Assembly (NCBI GenBank): GCA_950106755.1 | Contig: OX467088.1 | Coordinates: 30,218,401-30,282,400 of the forward strand | Source of the DNA: Climacium dendroides | Lineage: Eukaryota > Streptophyta > Bryopsida > Hypnales > Climaciaceae | DNA length: 64,000 bases | Reading direction: 5' to 3' | Shown: positions 22,706 through 34,648 of the stretch, in pieces | Layout: every line of letters starts with the position of its first letter | Numbering within the stretch: position 1 is the first letter of the stretch | Position numbers and translations under genes: made by a program | Notes under the pieces: model-generated | What the model was told of the DNA's origin: nothing | Databases searched by the model: none | Seen by the model: the letters and a program-made list of their open reading frames with translations, nothing else

Positions 22706-23092
22706 GGACTGGCCTTCTCAGTCACACCTTTTTTCATTTTTATCTCTACTTAAGCGCTCCTTGTGTGCTTCTTCTGTTTCCAATGTCTTAGTCTTTTGTG
22801 TATGACTTGTATCTAAGATTAAGGTAGGGGTATGAGAGTATACCCGTAGACCTCGAGAGTGTGTGTTGCAGGTTTCATTTCCGGTTGAGATCAGAGAGAA
22901 AAAGTGAAGAACGGGACGTGCGGCTAGAAGAAAGTAAGGTAGAACTGGAAAGGGCTTGGAGTGAAACAATCTATGTCGATGTCGTTGTTGCGTAGAAAGA
23001 GAGCGGAATCAGCCAGCTTCGTTCCAGTTGAGGTGAAACTCTAGAAAGTAGTTTTGGTTATTTCCTCCGAGGAGTTGGAGAAGGCCCAACTC

Positions 23093-23657
23093 ATGGAAGA
23101 TCTGACTTTCATGGGTTGCTAAGGGTTTGTAGAAAAATCTTGGGGGTTTAGAGAGGAGCGGATGGTGAAAGAACTATTAGGCAAACTGTCCAATGAGTTT
23201 GACAACACTTTGCGAGGAAATTTTGCCCTCTAGATTGAGGAGGTATGGAGATGGTTTACGATTTCCGAGTAGGAGGTCTAGGAATGGCAAGTCAGAAGGA
23301 CGAGTTCATCTGAGGCAAATTCTAGAGTGCCATCAATCCGAAGGACGGATATGCAATCAAGGATTGCATAGACAACCGCCATTGCCGCTTTCTCTAGTTT
23401 CTAATTTTGGTCCTCCTTCTGGAAAAGCCAACAAGGGTGATGATCACCCTAGGCAACACTATTTTCGGTGCCCTGTGTGGGACTTGGAAATTTGACTGGG
23501 CCCGGATTATTTTTGATCTGGTTGTTCAGTTCATCGGAAGAACGGAGAAGAGTAGGGCCACTCTGGTATGTCCCTACCTCTTCTACCTGTACCATAACCA
23601 CCAACTCCTCACTGATGTAGAAGAGAAAGAGTAGAGGACCCAATAAGTCCTCTTGAA
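23093..23657 (+). pseudogene. A1, part 1: plant transposon protein ORF (decayed)
   Basis: From the ATG at 23093 the frame reads MEDLTFMGC*GFVEKSWGFR, matching copy A3 (MEDLSAMGCVGFLEKPWGFR) with a TAA at the Val codon. A second stop replaces a conserved Trp (TAG, near 23236), then frameshifts follow. The later stretch (ITLGNTIFGALCGTW...PYLFYLYHNHQLLTDVEE) is the clear core of the family. The family resembles the putative plant transposon protein ORF carried by plant gypsy-type elements; its biochemical role is unknown. The ORF is cut by a 609-bp insertion at 23658. Confidence 0.75.
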
Positions 23658-24266
23658 GGGTAAATGTACACTAGAACCTTGTACTTTTTATGTTACAATA
23701 CAATTTTCTTAAAGAACATGGTTTTCTACTTAGTCATACTCAACTTAAAAAATTATTTTTACAACTTTTGTTTTATTTTCCTAGATGCTACATATGTATA
23801 GTCCACTGTACATTATTGAATCTATTGAAAAACTTTTTTGAATGCGTTAAATTTGTACTTTTGTGGATTTAAAAAAAAAGTCACACTCAATTTTGAACTA
23901 CAATCATGTGGAAAAGTACAAAATTTTTGGCCTCAGGAAACTTTTATTTTTATTTTATTTTTTTAGAAAAGACAACAAAGGATCCTTTATTAGAATCTAC
24001 TGTTATATTCACAAACACATCATTCTTGTAGCAAAGATATAGGAAATAGTACTATTTTAGTTGACAATAGATAATTTGGTGAAAAGTGTACTTTTTCAAA
24101 ATTGCCTTAAAGATTCTAGATGCTATTGACTAGTTCTAGAATGGCTAAACAACAAAATTTGAATTTTTTTATTTTTCCACCTTCTATTTTATTTTCTTTA
24201 GTAAATTTGTATTTTTAGTACACCAAAATTTTGCCAAAAGTGTATAGGGTTTAATGTACTTTCACC
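23658..24266. mobile_element. 609-bp terminal-inverted-repeat element inside A1
   Basis: The ends GGGTAAATGTACACTAGAAC and (reverse-complemented right end) GGTGAAAGTACATTAAACCC are imperfect inverted repeats. A perfect 5-bp duplication TTGAA flanks it (23653-23657, 24267-24271). Removing the element and one TTGAA joins the A1 frame as LLKYGESE, which matches LLSYGLSG of copy A4. No ORF inside. The superfamily is unresolved. Confidence 0.85.
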
Positions 24267-24487
24267 TTGAAATATGGAGAGTCGGAGACGGACGATGAGG
24301 TGGAATCCATTCCCGGATCAAATCCGGAAACCGAGGAGGAGGATGAGAAGGTTCCATTGCCGTTGGTCAAGTGACAAAAGACGATGTCTCTCTACAAGCA
24401 AGGGACACCACCTAGTCACGACAAATCAACTCTGGAAAGAAGACTGGAAGATGAGAAGACTGTCTCTAAAGAAGAAATGGATCCCCG
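24267..24487 (+). pseudogene. A1, part 2: acidic linker
   Basis: The frame resumes as an acidic stretch (ESETDDEVESIPGSNPETEEEDEK), the counterpart of the Glu/Asp-rich segments after the core in A2, A3 and A4. It is cut at 24488 by element L. Confidence 0.65.
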
Positions 24488-27400
24488 TGTGAGCACTTTT
24501 TTTATTCACCCATGGTAAACTAGCATTGCACAACTAGGTTCTTAGTATTGTTTTGTAAGTTTTGTCCTAAGGGTGCCTAGCGTCAATCCATTGTGCCTTC
24601 CAAGCAATGGATCTTTTCTAACTCCTACATGTGAAAAATAAACAAAACAACAAGAAATTCTAAATAACTATAAGTTTTACCTTTTTATCTCAACTAACTA
24701 AGCCAATGTGGTTTTTATTCAAAATGAATTCAGTCTAGATTTATCATTTTTAAGTGATAGAACATGTTATGTCATTTCTAAAAATATAAAACTCGTCTTC
24801 ATCCGAGCTTTTTAACAATAGTTATGAAAGGATGAAGTTTGACCGCTAATTGGTTCATCAAACTTCATCCATTGATTTCTACTAATCTACCTTATAATTT
24901 TACTTGAGATTTGACTTTTGGTCTCTGAACTCTATTTACTATTTGACTTTCTAATATGGTTGATTTTGGATGATTTATCTAACTTTCATTCATTTTGACC
25001 CCTAAACTTCATCCGTCTCTATCTTTCTCATTTTTCGTTGGATTTCTAAGTGTGAGACATTTTTAGAAACCTTTAAACTAAAGGTATCACAATTTGAATC
25101 TAAAACTTGGAGAAAATCTAGTTTTAATATTCTAAATTGCAAGGTTAGTTCGGCTAAGGTATTTAAAACCATCTACTTTGCAATTTGATAGTAATTTGGG
25201 TATTTAGAATCTTACCTCACTTTGTGAGTCGTCTTGGACGTTGTAGATGAGTCTTCTAGGATCTCTATTTTCCTCCATGGTTCCGTCGCTCAGTAATTTA
25301 TACTCACCGCTTGAAAGTAGACTTTTAATACAAATTTGCAACTATTCTAGCTACTATTCCTCCTTTCTTCTATTTGGGATTTTATACTATACTTTTCTAA
25401 TGGTTGCCTTAGAAAGCTCTTGACCTCCTAACCACTACTTTTCCATTTTTTGCTTGCCTAATGACACCTTGCGACATTTCACATGGTCCACCCTTCATGT
25501 CTCAATCCTATTGATTGTTCTAGATACTTGAGATTTCTCCTTCTTCTTCAACTTCAACTATAACAATCTAACAATTTGGTTTTCAATTCACAACTATCAT
25601 TCTTATTGAGTTTTTGAACTCAAACTTAGTCTAAGCTAAAAGAGTTGAAAGAGTGGTGAGATAGAACTTTGTTTTGCATTCTTCCTTGCTAATCACACCT
25701 CCCTAATCTATCCTTCTTCTTTTCTAATCTATTTTCTAATTTCCTTATCAAATGCCTTAGCTCTTGGTCTGACTTTTGACAGCTTACTATTTTTAGACTT
25801 CTAATATGTTTTCTTTGTAGAAGCTAAAACTAGCTTTCTAAGTTGATGTGGAACTTGCAAATCGGACTTTTCTAGTAGAAGTTATGCATGGATGAAGTTT
25901 TGAGTCCTAATTAGTGTCTGAAACTTCATCCGCTTGTATCTTACTCATTTTAGCTCGGATTTCTTTGTATTTTATGTTTCTGGAAAGCTCTTGACCTCTA
26001 CTATGATATTTTGAGCTTCAATTTGTACTGACCCTTCTTCTTAGCGGCTTGACTACACCCTTGGTCTCGGCCCTAAAGAAAGACTAATATTAAAAATGAC
26101 AACTTGACCAAACTAAGGCCAAAAGGCCTAATTACATAGAAATGATCAAAAGAAAGGAGAGGTTCAAAGCTTTGCCATCAAAATGAAAATAACTAAGAAT
26201 TCAAATCCCACGAAGTCAAAGCTTCGCCGTATTCTAAAGAATATACAATTTCCTCCTTCACTCTAAAACATGCAAAGTCAAAGCTTCGCCGTTTCAAATG
26301 AGACAAGAAAATTACAAGGAAATACTCCACTTCCACTATAAGTTAGTACAATCATAAAAAACCCTTTAGAGACCCCTATAAAGCGGCATCGCCAAGGTAC
26401 GGAGTGGGGTTTCTCTCTAAGATTAGTACAAGCCAAAAATCCAACAATAATGATCCAAAATCCAAGTTTCAATGACAAAAAACAACCAAAATGAAGCCAA
26501 GATTTGAAAGAACTTGGCCAAGGACAACACAAAGGAAATGATTTGTTAGTAAACAATAAGCTACCAAATGTTAGTGCTAAAATAACTTAAATGACGCTAA
26601 AGAGTTTCCCCAAGCGGCATCGCCAGTCATAGGGGAAGGAGACTCTAGGATTAGTACAAAGTTAGTTCAAAACACCTACAAAACATCAACAAAATACAAG
26701 AACTCTACAAAACATCATCCAAACTTCAAATAACCCACAAGAAATGCCACAGAAAGATAGCTAAGCTTGAAGGGACCCCAAGTCCTTCAAGAGAGCTCCA
26801 AAAACAACAACAAAGGAGCTTGAAATGCTCCAAAAGTAAGGAAATTTGGCAACATGGCCTAAATGGCCAAAATCCAACTAAATGGACCCAAATGAAAACA
26901 AGGCGGTTCAAAATGAACCTAAGGGGTGTTTTGAGAGGAGAATGGGTGCCCTTATATACTCTTCCAAGGGCACCCTCCTCCTCTCTTTTCCTACAAGGTA
27001 ATCTTATCAATTAAGATTTTCATCTAATTTGTCCAATTTTCACTTCTACACTGGTCCAAATTCCTAACTTTTGGAGAAATGCTCCAAATCACAAACGGAT
27101 TGCGCCATTGGCTTCAGAAGGCCATTTTTAGTTTACAAGAACCCCCTCCCCTTTTTCCTATGTCAAAATCACAAAGATTTCTAGCGCTAACTAGAAGACC
27201 AAAATTAGATAAAAATCCAACTTTTGGAGATCAACTTTTCTAAGAAAAGTAACTAGCCTAGGCTCTTTAGTAGGTGTAAGGGAGTAAGAAAAGACCCCGC
27301 TTTGACCTTAATCCGATTCCGTATGCTCCCCGTACGCCGGTCAACTCCACGATTAATCTTTAAATTTGTTAATTTTGAAGGATCTTGATGGTTTTGCATC

Positions 27401-28218
27401 TTTTGACTATCGGAATGCCACGAAACTTATTGGAGCTTGTTATTAACATAAAAGAAGCTACCCTAATTTTTAGTGAGATTTTACCGCTGCTTGGGTAATT
27501 TCTAGGAATTTCCCGTCATTACTTTCAGCGGTTGACTACCCGGAAAAAGATCTTTTGAAGATAAAAAAAACCAAGAATTTTCATGGAACCTCTCATGGAG
27601 TTCCACAAGGGATGTGCAAACTCATATTCCCATTTTGCACATCTTAGGAAGGAGAATCAAATCTTACTATCTCCTTTAACTTCCAGTAAAAAGGAAATCT
27701 TCCAAATAGAAGGGAATCTTGGCAAGCCGATTGCTCCGTTGGACTCCTGGCATGATTTCCACTTCGAACTACCGTACTTAAGTTGTAGATGCCCTCCTAT
27801 GATTCGTCTTGAGTTTTCTTCACCTGTAGGCTAACAATTGGAGTTTCTACCATTTTGCGAATGGAATGGGAAAACTGAAACCTCTCTTTGGGAATCTATA
27901 CTAAGATTTTTACATAGTTCTCTTGGACCAATTTGGTTAGGATCTGTCATTGAAAGGCATGTTTAGACAAGTTGGGCAATTTCTACTAAACATGGTTATT
28001 TTATACAATTTCTGGGTTTCTACCCTATCTACATGCAGAATTTGGTTACAAATAACAAGAAATGCCTCAATTAGGACCAATGGTCATATTGGTATGTAAC
28101 ATCTCCGTTTTGATTATTCACTCTTTTTTGGGCTTTTTGTATATAAAACTACACTCAAAACTTTATAAAATCCAAGAAAAACAATTCCGAATCATGAGTG
28201 ACTAAATGAGCACTCACA
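24488..28218 (+). mobile_element. Element L (3.7 kb), TGT...ACA ends, TSD CCCCG, no recognised coding
   Basis: The left end is TGTGAGCACTTTTTT and the right end, reverse-complemented, is TGTGAGTGCTCATTT. The 5-bp duplication CCCCG is perfect (24483-24487, 28219-28223). I see no direct terminal repeats, which argues against an ordinary LTR element. Inside are only short ORFs. One near 27583-27834 (GNLGKPIAPLDSWHDFHFEL) is matched by the inverted relative R (ANLGEPILPLDSWHDFHLEP near 33050) and may be a relic. Stretches near 26.2-26.7 kb repeat an AAGCTTCGCCG / GCGGCATCGCCA theme. Confidence 0.7.
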
Positions 28219-28719
28219 CCCCGGGACTCGTTCAACAACTTGATAGCTATCATCTGCAACATCAGGGCGGATTGGGAGATTAAGAATAGGACCTTGGCCA
28301 CAATCGGAAAGTTGGTGGATGCGCCATCAGACAACACGCTGCTAAGGAAGGTGGTAGACTGCATTATCGATTTGGTCGAGGCCTGGAAACAAGAAGAAGA
28401 AATAATCCGGTTGCAGAAGGAGGTGGATACCTTGAAGGCAAAAATCTTTGCCTTGAAAGAAGACGTGACCGCCACTCGTGAAATGGCGGAGGAAACTCGG
28501 AAGACAACTAAGTAGGTGAAGGATACCTTGGAAGTATCTGGAATGGCTGCCACCAAGGCTAAGCTGTTTGACGAGGAGGTACAAAATGAAAAGAAACTAT
28601 CCGGTTTCAAGATAGTTAAAATTCTCACAGACTTGCCGAACGGGTCGAAATAGTAATGACGGAGGCACGGACATCGGTGGATCGGATTGAGGAGAGTAGC
28701 TGAAAACTGATTGGGGCTA
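28219..28719 (+). pseudogene. A1, part 3: coiled-coil segment
   Basis: Between L and R the A1 frame reads as a heptad-rich coiled coil (EEEIIRLQKEVDTLKAKIFALK) with TAG at 28513. It corresponds to the coiled coils of A4 (50.1 kb) and A2 (31.3 kb). The short segment KAKLFDEE parallels KVKLYDER of A2. Confidence 0.65.
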
Positions 28720-29158
28720 TATGAGTGCCCATTTGGTCACTCATGACTCAGAAATTGTTTTTTTGGATTTTGTTAGTTTTCAATATAGTTTTATATACAA
28801 AAGCCTAAAAAAGAGTGAATAACCAGAATGGAAATGTCACATACCAATATATCAATTGGTCCTAGATAGGGCATTTTCTACTATTTGTAACCAAATCCTG
28901 CATGTAGATAGGGTAAAATTCCAGAAATTGTACAAAATAACCATGTTTAGTAGAAACTGCCCAACTTGTCTGAATCTGCCTTTCAGTGACAAATCTTAAC
29001 CAAATTGGTCCAAGGGAATTAGGTGAGAATCCTAGTATAAATTTCCAAAGATAGGTTTCAGTTTCCCATTCCATTGGCAAAATAGTAGAAACTTCAATTG
29101 TTAGCTTACAAGTGAAGAAAATTCAAGATGGACCAGAGGAGGGCATCTACGATATAAG

Positions 29159-32100
29159 TGTCATAGCACAAGGAAGCACAAATCCTATCCTTAGGTGTTA
29201 AATTGATGTAAAACACCTTAGATGACTCGTGTATCGTTCCCACAGGATTTCAATGTTAGTTTCTTCAAGATATCTGGAACAGGATTCGAAAAACACCAAA
29301 CCCAAGCAAAACCGGATCTAAATATTCGCAACATAAAACTCTTTCAATACCCTCTCTTCTCCATAATCCAATTCCCTTATATCCACACCAAGTCTTCCAC
29401 CAGTAATCGGACAAGGAGGATTGTCATAATCTTGTGCTTCTCTCTATCCGGATCAACTTAGACGGATGTGGAACCGGAAAGAGGATTCCTATCCAGTTAC
29501 AGTAACTCACAAAATCTTAGTTTAACCTCTACCAAGAGGGTTCCGCTCTTTGGTTTTAGGAAGGGAACGTAAACCCTACCCTTCAGACGTGTTTAGAGTG
29601 AAATGAAGATCCACTTAAAATAACAACAAACACCAGAATAGGAAATAGTTACTTCCTCACAACTAATCCAGATGTTGATCCAGACTAGCAGGTCACTCAG
29701 GAAACCCCTATTATCCTCTCAGTACTACAACGACAGACCTATCCGGACAGAATTCCGAGAGCGTGATCCGGCACCCAATAACTGAGAGATCCTAACTACC
29801 TTCCTATTCCTCTCTTCCGGATCCAGTAGAACCTCATCAGATGTCAGTTGGCGTTTGTTCTCCCTCCTGAAGAATTCACCCAACCTAAGAATGGCTATCC
29901 TACTCAGAAGACACCCAAGGAACTTCAGCAACCAGAACTCCCTCTCAGTACACAAAGTTTTCCTTAACCAAACCTCAATGCTCTCAAAATCAGATCCTAG
30001 ACAGAATCCGGGGGCTACTTGTCTTCCTCCACACCTGCAAACCAGCTACCCGCACTAAACAATGGTTCTAGCATTGTACGGCATACCAATACAGAACTTA
30101 GCCTTTTCAGGCTAGTACTTATGAAGTAGAAATCTGAAATCAATTCGCAAAGTGTTGAAAAACACAAATAAGAAAATACACCCGTCCGGGGCTTCAAGCT
30201 AACTTCAACCCCCTAAATACACACTCCAAGGAACCCCAAAGGTCCCAAGGAATAAAACTAAAGGACAGGAGAATGACAAGTGTCATTCCTTATCCTTCTA
30301 AGTTGACTTTCCTACCAACCCCATCCGATCCGCAAAATGTGGATCTCAGATCCTAAAAATCCGGAAAGTGCAGTCCAAGTGCATGCACCTAAAAAGCACC
30401 TCCCAAGCTACTTCCTACCTACCAAAAACTTGGGTTTTCGGTTGACCATGCTAGGGTCGCTTCCCAAAAACTTCCTAACTACTTTCCTACCTATTTCCTA
30501 GCCTTCTTTAGAGAGGGTTCTTCTAACTTTGTTGCCCCCTTCCTAGCTGGTTGTTTCCTACTGGCTGACGGTTTCCCACTCAAGGGTGGCTTCCCTTTAG
30601 ATGGTGTTGAAGCTTTCCCCTTGAACTTCGTTGGTGAGATTTGCTCAGGTTCCGACTCCTCTTCTCATCCGGTGTCTTCCGATTCCTCTTCTCCGGATCT
30701 CGACAGACTTTCCTCCTGCTCGGATTGGCTTGGAGATTCGTCCTCCGCAGATTGTTGGCTCCTTAGAGGCAAGTCTCTTCCTCTGATGGGAGTAACCTTC
30801 TTCACAGTCTTCTTGGCGGTGGAGGGTTGAGAGCCTTTACTCGGTGGTGTGCCTAGGTCGGATTCCGACTTCCGAATTTGAGTCTTCGATCTGGATCCGT
30901 GCACTGATCCTTCTTTCCTCCCCTCCATACTTTTAGACGTTGGTGTCAACTCCTCCTCCTGCCTTTCCTACTTGGCTGGCGTCTTCGTTGGAGTCTTTGT
31001 AGGTGCATCCTTCTTGGTTGGCTTCATCTCCTCATCCTCCTTCTTTATTCCGGATTTCGGAAACTGTTCTGCTTGGTGAAGAACATCTCTGACTTCAAAC
31101 ATAAACTTCTCCATTTCTTCAGAATACTCTGCCAACACCATGATAGCCTTACCTGCGGCTTCCGGTCCTGCCTCATGGATCCTCTCATCATAGAGTTTGA
31201 CTTTGTTCACAACATCCGCAGTGTTGAAAACAAAGGCCCCAACTCTCCTAATGACCCCCTTAAACTCTGAGGTAAGCCGTTCCACCTCTCTCTTCTTTTC
31301 CTCACCCTTCTCAATTTGCCGCTGGAGATCCGCATTCCTCTTAGTCAACTCCTTGATGCGGGTTTTCCACTTCCGGTTTTCACTATCCCAGAGCAATCTT
31401 TCTACTCTCTCTGCGAGCTCTGACACTTTGATCCCTCCAAGTAGTCCACATACATTCCTCACTGCTCCTCTCTTCGTGTCAACTCCTCCCGGACTTTCCC
31501 TAAGTCCAAAATGATCCTCCCCAAAGTATCCTCTCCTAGAACTTCTGGTTCCGGCGAGGCTTTCCCTTTTCCTTTGGATCCCCTCTTAGAAGAGACTGAC
31601 ACCCTCTTAGCCTCTGTCCTCCTTTCGGAAAGCTCCTTTCCTCTCTCTGAGGATTCCCCCTCAGATCCCTCATCTGGTCCTTCCTTTCTCTCTTCTTCTT
31701 CTTCCTCTAGGGGTGGGGTAAGATTAAGTTTCATTAGGGTGACTGTGGCCTTGTACATGATCTTCTCTGAAGTTTTCAGAGTACCTAGGGAGTCATACAA
31801 GTGAAAGAGGAATGGCCCAATGGGGGTGGCCTTTGCGTTTCCTAGGGCGTTTACCATCTTCCCTACCAGATCTTTCACTATCCCTCCCCAAAACACTTTC
31901 CTCTCCCCACTCAACGCTCCGAAGATCGTATTGGCCCACGTTACCGTGACCCGGTTTGGCCGTTCCGGATACAGGATTGGTACTATAAATTCTAACATCC
32001 TCCTCTCTCTTGCCACCTTGCAATCTGCTACTGCGTAGCCATCCTTAGGGTGAGGAGGATTAGAGAATTTACCTTCCACGAATTTGTGAACCCGCGAAGC

Positions 32101-33018
32101 CATCCCCTCTCCAGATCGAGGAAAGTCGTAGACCCTCTTCCAGATGTCCATAGTCCACTTTCCGGGCAAAGCTCGGACGGTCTTGATCCATTCGTTCGAC
32201 TGCTCATTCATCAACTCTCGGATCATTTCCTCGCTCTTCAAACTCCATGGTCGGTAGAGGAATCCCGCACACCCAAGTTGGCTCAGATCCTCCTCCAACT
32301 GCTTCCTCTCTCCATCATCCTTCGGAATCACTGGACAGATGCTCTTGGTCTTGAAAGGAGATGACCCGCTTGCTTCCGCCTTTACCATGGTTGCAGAACT
32401 CTCCAAAACACTCACCACTCAAACCTCCTACCTTTTTCTTGCCACAGCTCCTGGTCAATCCTCTTCCTCTCCACGACAGGATCCGGAAAGTAAGATCACC
32501 CAATCCTCTCACACCTCTAAAGACAGACCTCGCTCTAAGAGTGCTCCCAAACCACAAAGACACAATGAGGTTTGAGGAACCAAACCCTTGCATATCCTTT
32601 CCTAGCAGTCACAACCGTTGGGAAAGTAGCCGTTTCCGCAATCATCACGGAGGAATCTAGCCATTGAATGGTCCTCCGTGATGTATGGGATTACCGTTGG
32701 ATCCGAGATTTCCTCTTCCCGTCCCGATAATCTTCTAGTAGCGTGCGGATGCGTTTGCTTCCGGCCCCGGTATATCTTTCCGATCCCTGTTTAGTTCCTT
32801 GGATGCGAATCCGGTTCCGGATCTTTAGGAAAACAGGAAACTTACAATATCTTTCTTAACCAAATTATCTATCTACTACTAATCCAATAGTGAGGTAGAG
32901 TTAATATTGGTAATATGATTAGTTTATCATTTTGTAAATCAAAATTTTTTACCAATGTCAACTCTTTACTTCTAAATTCTATATAACCAACTTCATCCTC
33001 TCATTTTGGTCTACGACA
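29159..33018 (-). mobile_element. Element A2 (3.86 kb), TGTCGTAG...CTATGACA, TSD ATAAG
   Basis: The ends on the minus strand are TGTCGTAGACC (33018) and GTGCTATGACA (29159). A perfect ATAAG duplication flanks it (29154-29158, 33019-33023). The L copy provides the empty-site sequence. The element holds one gene-like region, the transposon protein ORF, followed by about 1.3 kb with no reverse transcriptase, integrase or other enzyme that I can see. Near the 3' end is GGAACGATACACGAGTCATC, paralleled in A4. No long terminal repeats were found by eye, so it is either an LTR-less relative or one whose repeats have diverged. Confidence 0.75.
30491..32418 (-). pseudogene. A2 ORF: plant transposon protein with coiled coil and Ser/Lys-rich tail
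   Basis: This is the best-preserved copy for the N-terminal part: 319 uninterrupted codons from 32418. Order: disordered start; core domain (KQLEEDLSQLGCAGFLYRPW, PKDGYAVADCK, LEFIVPILYPERPNRVTVTW, ANTIFGALSGERKV, TPIGPFLFHLY); acidic segment; frame change near 31460; coiled coil (WKTRIKELTKRNADLQRQIE); then a Lys/Ser/Thr-rich tail to TAG at 30491. Stops at 30968 (TAG) and 30665 (TGA) are in the tail. The domain order matches a structural, Gag-like or nucleic-acid-binding role, but that is inference. Confidence 0.75.
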
Positions 33019-33931
33019 ATAAGTATGGTGGTTCTAGGTGGAAATCATGCCAGGAGTCTAACGGCAAAATCGGTTCGCCAAGATTTGCCTTTGTGTGGAA
33101 GATTCCTTGTTCACCAGAAGTTAAAAGAGATAGCGGGATTTGTATTCCTTTTCCACATGCGCAAAGTAAAAATTTAAGGTTGCACATCTCTTGAGGAACT
33201 CCATGAGAGGTTCCCCCAAAAGTCTCGGTTTTTTCTGATCTTCTAAAGATTTTTTTTCGAGCACTCAACCGCCCAAATCCAGGATGGTAAATTCATAGAA
33301 TTTACCATAGGTGCAATAAAATCTCACTAAAAATTAGATTAGCTTGTTTTATGCGAATAACATGCTTCAACAAGTTTCAAGACATTTTGATAGCCAGAAG
33401 ACCTACAATTAGAAAGATCCTCCTTGAATTGACAATTTTAAATATTACGGAGGGGTTGACCGGCGTATCGGGAGCATATGGAATCGGAATGGGGCCCAAA
33501 TTAGGTTTTTTCTTACTCCCTCAAACCTACTTGAGACCCTAGTCTAGTTACTTTCTTCAGAAAAGTCAACCTCCAAAAGTTGGATTTTTACCCCTTTTTG
33601 GTTTTTAGTTGGTGCTAGCTTTAGGTGGTTTTTTGATGGATGAAAGAGGGGTTGAGGATTTCTCCAGATTAAAAATTGCCTTTTGAAGCCAATGGTGCAA
33701 TCCGTTTGTGATTTGGAGCATTTCTCCAAAAGTTAGAAGTTTGGACCAACATAGAAAGTTAAAAAATTAGAATTAGGATGAAAATTTAAAAGGGATAGGA
33801 TTGCTTGGAGTGCACTCCAAGTCTTCTTTAATTTGGGGGATTAGGGGAAGGTATATAAGGCCTCTTCTCCTCACTCATTCCATTTCTCTTGTAGTCTCAT
33901 AGTCTTTTAAGTTCTGGTTCTTTGGGCTGTA

Positions 33932-34190
33932 GTTTGTGTTTTTTCTTTGTGTCATTTGGAGAAGTTTTAGTTGGAACAAAACTCTCAAAGTCTAATTGTG
34001 TACTAGTTTGGGTCATAGTTTGTATTTCTTCTTTGTGTCATTTGGAGAAGTTTTGATTGGAACAAAACTCTTAAAGTCTAGTTGTGTATTAGTTTGGGTT
34101 ATAGTTTGTGTTTCTTCTTTGTGTCATTTGGAAAAGTTTTGGTTGGAACAAAACTCTCAAAGTCTAGATAGTTGTGTATTAGTTTGTAGA
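33932..34190. repeat. Minisatellite, three 86-bp units
   Basis: Units start at 33932, 34018 and 34104, exactly 86 bp apart (GTTTGTGTTTC...TCATTTGGA...AACAAAACTCT). They lie within element R. Confidence 0.85.
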
Positions 34191-34230
34191 TCATGTCTTA
34201 GAATTTGAGTTTAATCCCTTAATACGGCGG

Positions 34231-34420
34231 AGCTTTGACTTCAAGTCCTAAGATTGTTGTAGAACTTTGATGATTTTCTAAAAGACGGTAGAGCTTTTAC
34301 TTCAAGTTCTAGGATTGTTGTAGAACTTTGATGATTTTCTAAAAGACGGCAGAGCTTTGACTTTAAGTCCTAGGATTGTTGTAGAACTTTGATGATTTTC
34401 TAAAAGACGGCGAAGCTTTT
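34231..34420. repeat. Minisatellite, three 61-bp units
   Basis: AGCTTTGACTTCAAGT starts recur at 34231, 34292, 34353 and (partial) 34414, a regular 61-bp period. Copy L has related motifs in reverse orientation near 26.2 kb. Confidence 0.85.
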
Positions 34421-34648
34421 GTCTTATCACTAATCTCAAGTGTCTCCCTTTTTATGAGTTTTTTAGGAATTAAAGTTTAGAATTGAACAGAAATTGTTTT
34501 GCAAGTGTAGGACATTTGCAACACTTAGAAAGATCCATTGCTTGGAAGGTACAATGGATCGACGTTAGAACACCCATAGGATAAAACTAACTAAAAGAAC
34601 CTGGTTGTATTTGCTAATTTACCAAGGGTGGGTAAATAAGCGCTTACA

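Larger units (their letters stand above)
28720..34648 (-). mobile_element. Element R, inverted relative of L, carrying A2 inside
   Basis: Read on the minus strand R begins TGTAAGCGCTTATTT (34648) and ends near 28720 (TATGAGTGCCC on the plus strand), like the ends of L. Flanks are GGCTA (28715-28719) and AGCTA (34649-34653), a 5-bp duplication with one transition. The left part (28720-29153) is an inverted copy of the last 440 bp of L, so 27780-28218 and 28720-29153 form a large inverted repeat around the A1 coiled-coil segment. R is interrupted by A2. Confidence 0.7.

Noticed and set aside
29159..33018. A2 as an ordinary LTR retrotransposon
   Set aside because: Ends and duplication would fit, but I found no direct terminal repeats, primer-binding site or polymerase. 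The question is left open in the findings.
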